Shown here in pieces: positions 62,038 through 64,000 of a DNA stretch of 64,000 nt. The translations under genes and the position numbers were made by a program. This stretch comes from UTCFX2 sp963827155 (GTDB taxonomy: Bacteria > Chloroflexota > Anaerolineae > Anaerolineales > UBA4823), in NCBI GenBank assembly GCA_963827155.1, contig CAWGZV010000002.1:2914001-2978000 (forward strand). The letters run 5' to 3'. Within the stretch, counting starts at the first letter, position 1; each line of letters starts with the position of its first letter. Below the pieces are notes generated by a model, which saw only the letters and a list, made by a program, of their open reading frames with translations, was not told the origin of the DNA and did no database searches.

Positions 62038-63428
62038 ATGAACCCAAAAACATTCCATCTCGTCTCACTCGGCTGTGCAAAAAACAGCGTAAATTCCAGC
62101 TCAATGACCCAACTTTTAACGAATTCAGGCTACCAGGTCACCCAAAAACCTGAAAAAGCCGAGGTTTTAATTGTAAATACCTGCGGGTTCATCGGTCCGG
62201 CGAAAGAAGAGTCCCTGCGTACTTTTAAAGGAACTTGCGTTAAGGAAACGCAAAGGACAATTTTTGATTGCAGCCGGCTGCCTCACCCAGCGTTATGGTA
62301 TGGAAGTAGCCCGACAGGTGCCCGGGATCGATGGCATCCTAGGCACACGGCACTGGGTGGAGATCGTTGATTTAGTTCACAAGCTTCGTTCAGGAAAACA
62401 CCCGGAGCCGCAATATGATCTGCCGGACACCACAATGCCCACCCGGGAACTTCGCGGCGCCCGCCAGATCGCAGTTGAGGGCACCAGCGCATACCTCAAG
62501 ATCGCAGATGGCTGCCGGCGCCCGTGCGCGTTCTGCGCAATTCCACTGATCAAAGGCACGCTCGCCAGTCGTCCCATCGACGATATTCTGGAAGATGCCA
62601 GGATCCTTCAAGAATCCGGAACCCGCGAGCTCATCCTGATTGCACAGGATACAACGGATTATGGTCATGACCTCGGTATGAGAGATGGCCTTTCCATGCT
62701 GCTTGAGAGGCTGGTGGAAGCCGCTCCAAAGATTGATTGGATCCGCATCTTATATGCTTATCCGGGGTTCGTTTCCGACCGATTGATCGATATCATTGCC
62801 AGTCAAAAACAGGTCCTGCCATACCTTGATATGCCTCTCCAGCATGCCCACCCCGACACCCTGCAGCGAATGCGCCGTCCTGCAAATATCGACTGGGTCT
62901 ACCGCACGCTGAATAAAATGCGCGGCACAATCCCTGATCTCGCGCTGCGTTCAACCTTCATCGTTGGCTATCCTGGCGAGACCGAGGCGGAATTCCAGAC
63001 CCTGCTAGATTTCATTGAGGAAATCCGCTTTGATCGAACTCGGGGTTTTCCAGTTTTCGTTCGAACCAGGTACTTCGAGCGAGCCGCTTGGCGACCCAAT
63101 CGCACCCGAAGTAAAACAGCAGCGATTTGAGCAGATGATGGAGCTGCAGGCTAAAATTTCACTGGAGAAGAACCAGAATTTTGTCGGAAAAACGATGGAT
63201 ATGCTGGTCGAAGGTCAGGGCGATGGGCTGAGTTTGGGACGAACATACCGAGATGCACCAGAAATTGATGGGCTCGTCATCGTTGAGGCAGAACTGCCTT
63301 TAGGCGAGATTGTTCCGGTCCGGATCAGCGGCGCGCTTACCTATGACTTGACTGCCGTGCCGGATGCCTTGCTGCAAACGACAACCCTGCCAACTTCAAA
63401 TCGCCTGGATGATAACCATCCAAGATAA
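62038..63428 (+). CDS. rimO: Ribosomal protein S12 methylthiotransferase RimO (two frameshifts)
   Basis: Radical-SAM enzyme that methylthiolates Asp of ribosomal S12. N-terminal cluster cysteines C13 and C49 (LVSLGCAKN, VLIVNTCGF), the third in AAGCLTQRYG, and the SAM cluster CRRPCAFC. RimO-specific features are DYGHDLGM and the TRAM end. Two breaks: an extra T in TTTT 62223-62226 (joining EESLRTL to KELALRKRKGQFLIAAGC) and an extra A in AA 63037-63038 (EEIRFDR to LGVFQFSFEPGTSS). The repaired product is about 462 residues. The next gene begins eight bases downstream, as part of one transcript. Confidence 0.9.
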
Positions 63429-63436
63429 GGACCCGA

Positions 63437-64000
63437 ATGCTGTCTCTCAACGACCCTAGAGTAAAATTTGCGCTAGATTCTGTTCGTCAAGCAGCCATGC
63501 TTGTCTGCCAGGTGCGTTCGGAGCTCGTCTCGCCCGCCCTTACGAAAGATGATCGCTCACCGGTGACCGTAGCCGATTTTGCATCACAGGCTCTGACAGC
63601 CCGCCTGTTGGAAATTGCCTTTCCAAATGACTTGTTGGTAGCTGAAGAGGATTCTTCTGCCTTGCAGCTGCCAGAGTCTCGCCAGCAGCTCGATCTGGTC
63701 ACACAGTTTACATCACGGACCCTTGGCCCGCTCGATCCGGCTCAGGTTTGCTCCTGGATCGATCGCGGCCGCACAAAGAATGCCCCTCGTTTCTGGACTC
63801 TTGATCCAATCGATGGGACCAAAGGCTTTCTTCGCGGTGACCAATATGTGGTCGCGCTTGCCTTGGTCGAAAATGGCTGCGTGCAGCTGGCCGCTTTGGG
63901 GTGCCCTGAACTGGAAGATGCGCGAACACCTGCATTAAGTGGCGAAGGCTCACTCGTAATGGCTGCACGCCACCAGGGCGCCTGGACAACCTCTCTTACC
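63437..64000 (+). CDS. 3'(2'),5'-bisphosphate nucleotidase (CysQ/Hal2-like), partial
   Basis: 188 residues visible; the gene runs off the end. The inositol-monophosphatase fold is shown by DRSPVTVADFASQALT, the metal glutamates in VAEEDSS, the signature FWTLDPIDGTKGFLRGDQYVV and ALALVENG with GCPEL. DPIDGTKGFLRG matches yeast Hal2 and plant SAL1 more than bacterial CysQ, and hydrolysis of 3'-phosphoadenosine 5'-phosphate is the expected reaction. It begins eight bases after rimO with a GGACCCGA spacer. It is open to the window edge with no stop. Confidence 0.88.
   Translation, partial: MLSLNDPRVKFALDSVRQAAMLVCQVRSELVSPALTKDDRSPVTVADFASQALTARLLEIAFPNDLLVAEEDSSALQLPESRQQLDLVTQFTSRTLGPLDPAQVCSWIDRGRTKNAPRFWTLDPIDGTKGFLRGDQYVVALALVENGCVQLAALGCPELEDARTPALSGEGSLVMAARHQGAWTTSLT

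Noticed and set aside
786..63428. Programmed ribosomal frameshifting as an explanation for the split genes
   Set aside because: The sites differ in frame direction and sequence, none is a recognised slippery heptamer with a downstream structure, and eleven unrelated genes would need it. Homopolymer errors are simpler.
1..64000. tRNA genes, rRNA genes, insertion sequences or prophage
   Set aside because: Reading through the gaps on both strands I found no cloverleaf, no transposase-type protein and no integrase or attachment duplication.

Overview
The window reads as chromosomal DNA of an uncultured-type Chloroflexota bacterium, most likely class Anaerolineae. This is inferred from gene content: a CSLREA/right-handed beta-helix surface protein, MttB-family methyltransferase paralogs, a 7TM-GAF sensor followed by an S1-domain protein, an IleRS of the long divergent type, TsaC and polyphosphate glucokinase. 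GC is moderate, the standard code is used, and almost every base is coding. No rRNA, tRNA, insertion sequence, prophage or CRISPR array is visible.

Layout. 0-5 kb: a pantothenate/CoA operon (panB-panE-panC-coaX, then tsaC). 5-9 kb: polyphosphate glucokinase, acetyl-CoA synthetase, a HAD phosphatase and a small glutaredoxin-like protein. 9-13 kb: a T-box leader with a clear promoter and terminator, controlling ileS. 13-19.4 kb: a zinc-finger/PP2C phosphatase fusion, a very glycine-rich secreted beta-helix protein, and an ECF sigma/anti-sigma pair. 19.5-33 kb: a long codirectional run of an ABC exporter, a CDP-alcohol phosphatidyltransferase, a flippase-like protein, ribA, a RibD-type reductase, typA, a cysteine-synthase-like gene, a zinc-less MDR dehydrogenase, a methyltransferase, a degenerate 6-pyruvoyl-tetrahydropterin synthase homolog, a GT4 glycosyltransferase and a second methyltransferase. 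The pteridine/pyrimidine-related members look like an uncharacterised pathway. 33-42 kb: lspA, rluD, threonine aldolase, purine nucleoside phosphorylase, a 7TM-GAF sensor, an S1 protein, ComEA and PspC. 42-51 kb: a catabolic island with a GPH-type transporter and an FCD-GntR regulator on one strand, and mttB, a methionine-gamma-lyase-like enzyme, an Asp/Glu-racemase-like enzyme, an aminotransferase and a second mttB on the other. A palindrome sits inside the spacer of the divergent promoter. 51-53 kb: two coupled leaderless HtrA-like proteases and a LuxR regulator with a degenerate receiver. 53-57 kb: a repeat beta-propeller-like secreted protein and a membrane-anchored C39-like peptidase with TPRs. 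57-64 kb: miaB, recO, rplI, a RodZ-like protein with two HTH domains, rimO and a truncated CysQ/Hal2-like phosphatase.

Sequence quality matters for reading this window. Eleven otherwise normal genes are broken by thirteen single-base shifts. Nearly all lie in short homopolymers (ten apparent overcalls, three apparent undercalls), and conservation resumes exactly in the neighbouring frame. Essential genes (ileS) are among them, so I read these as sequencing errors, not pseudogenes, and annotate each as one CDS across the shift.
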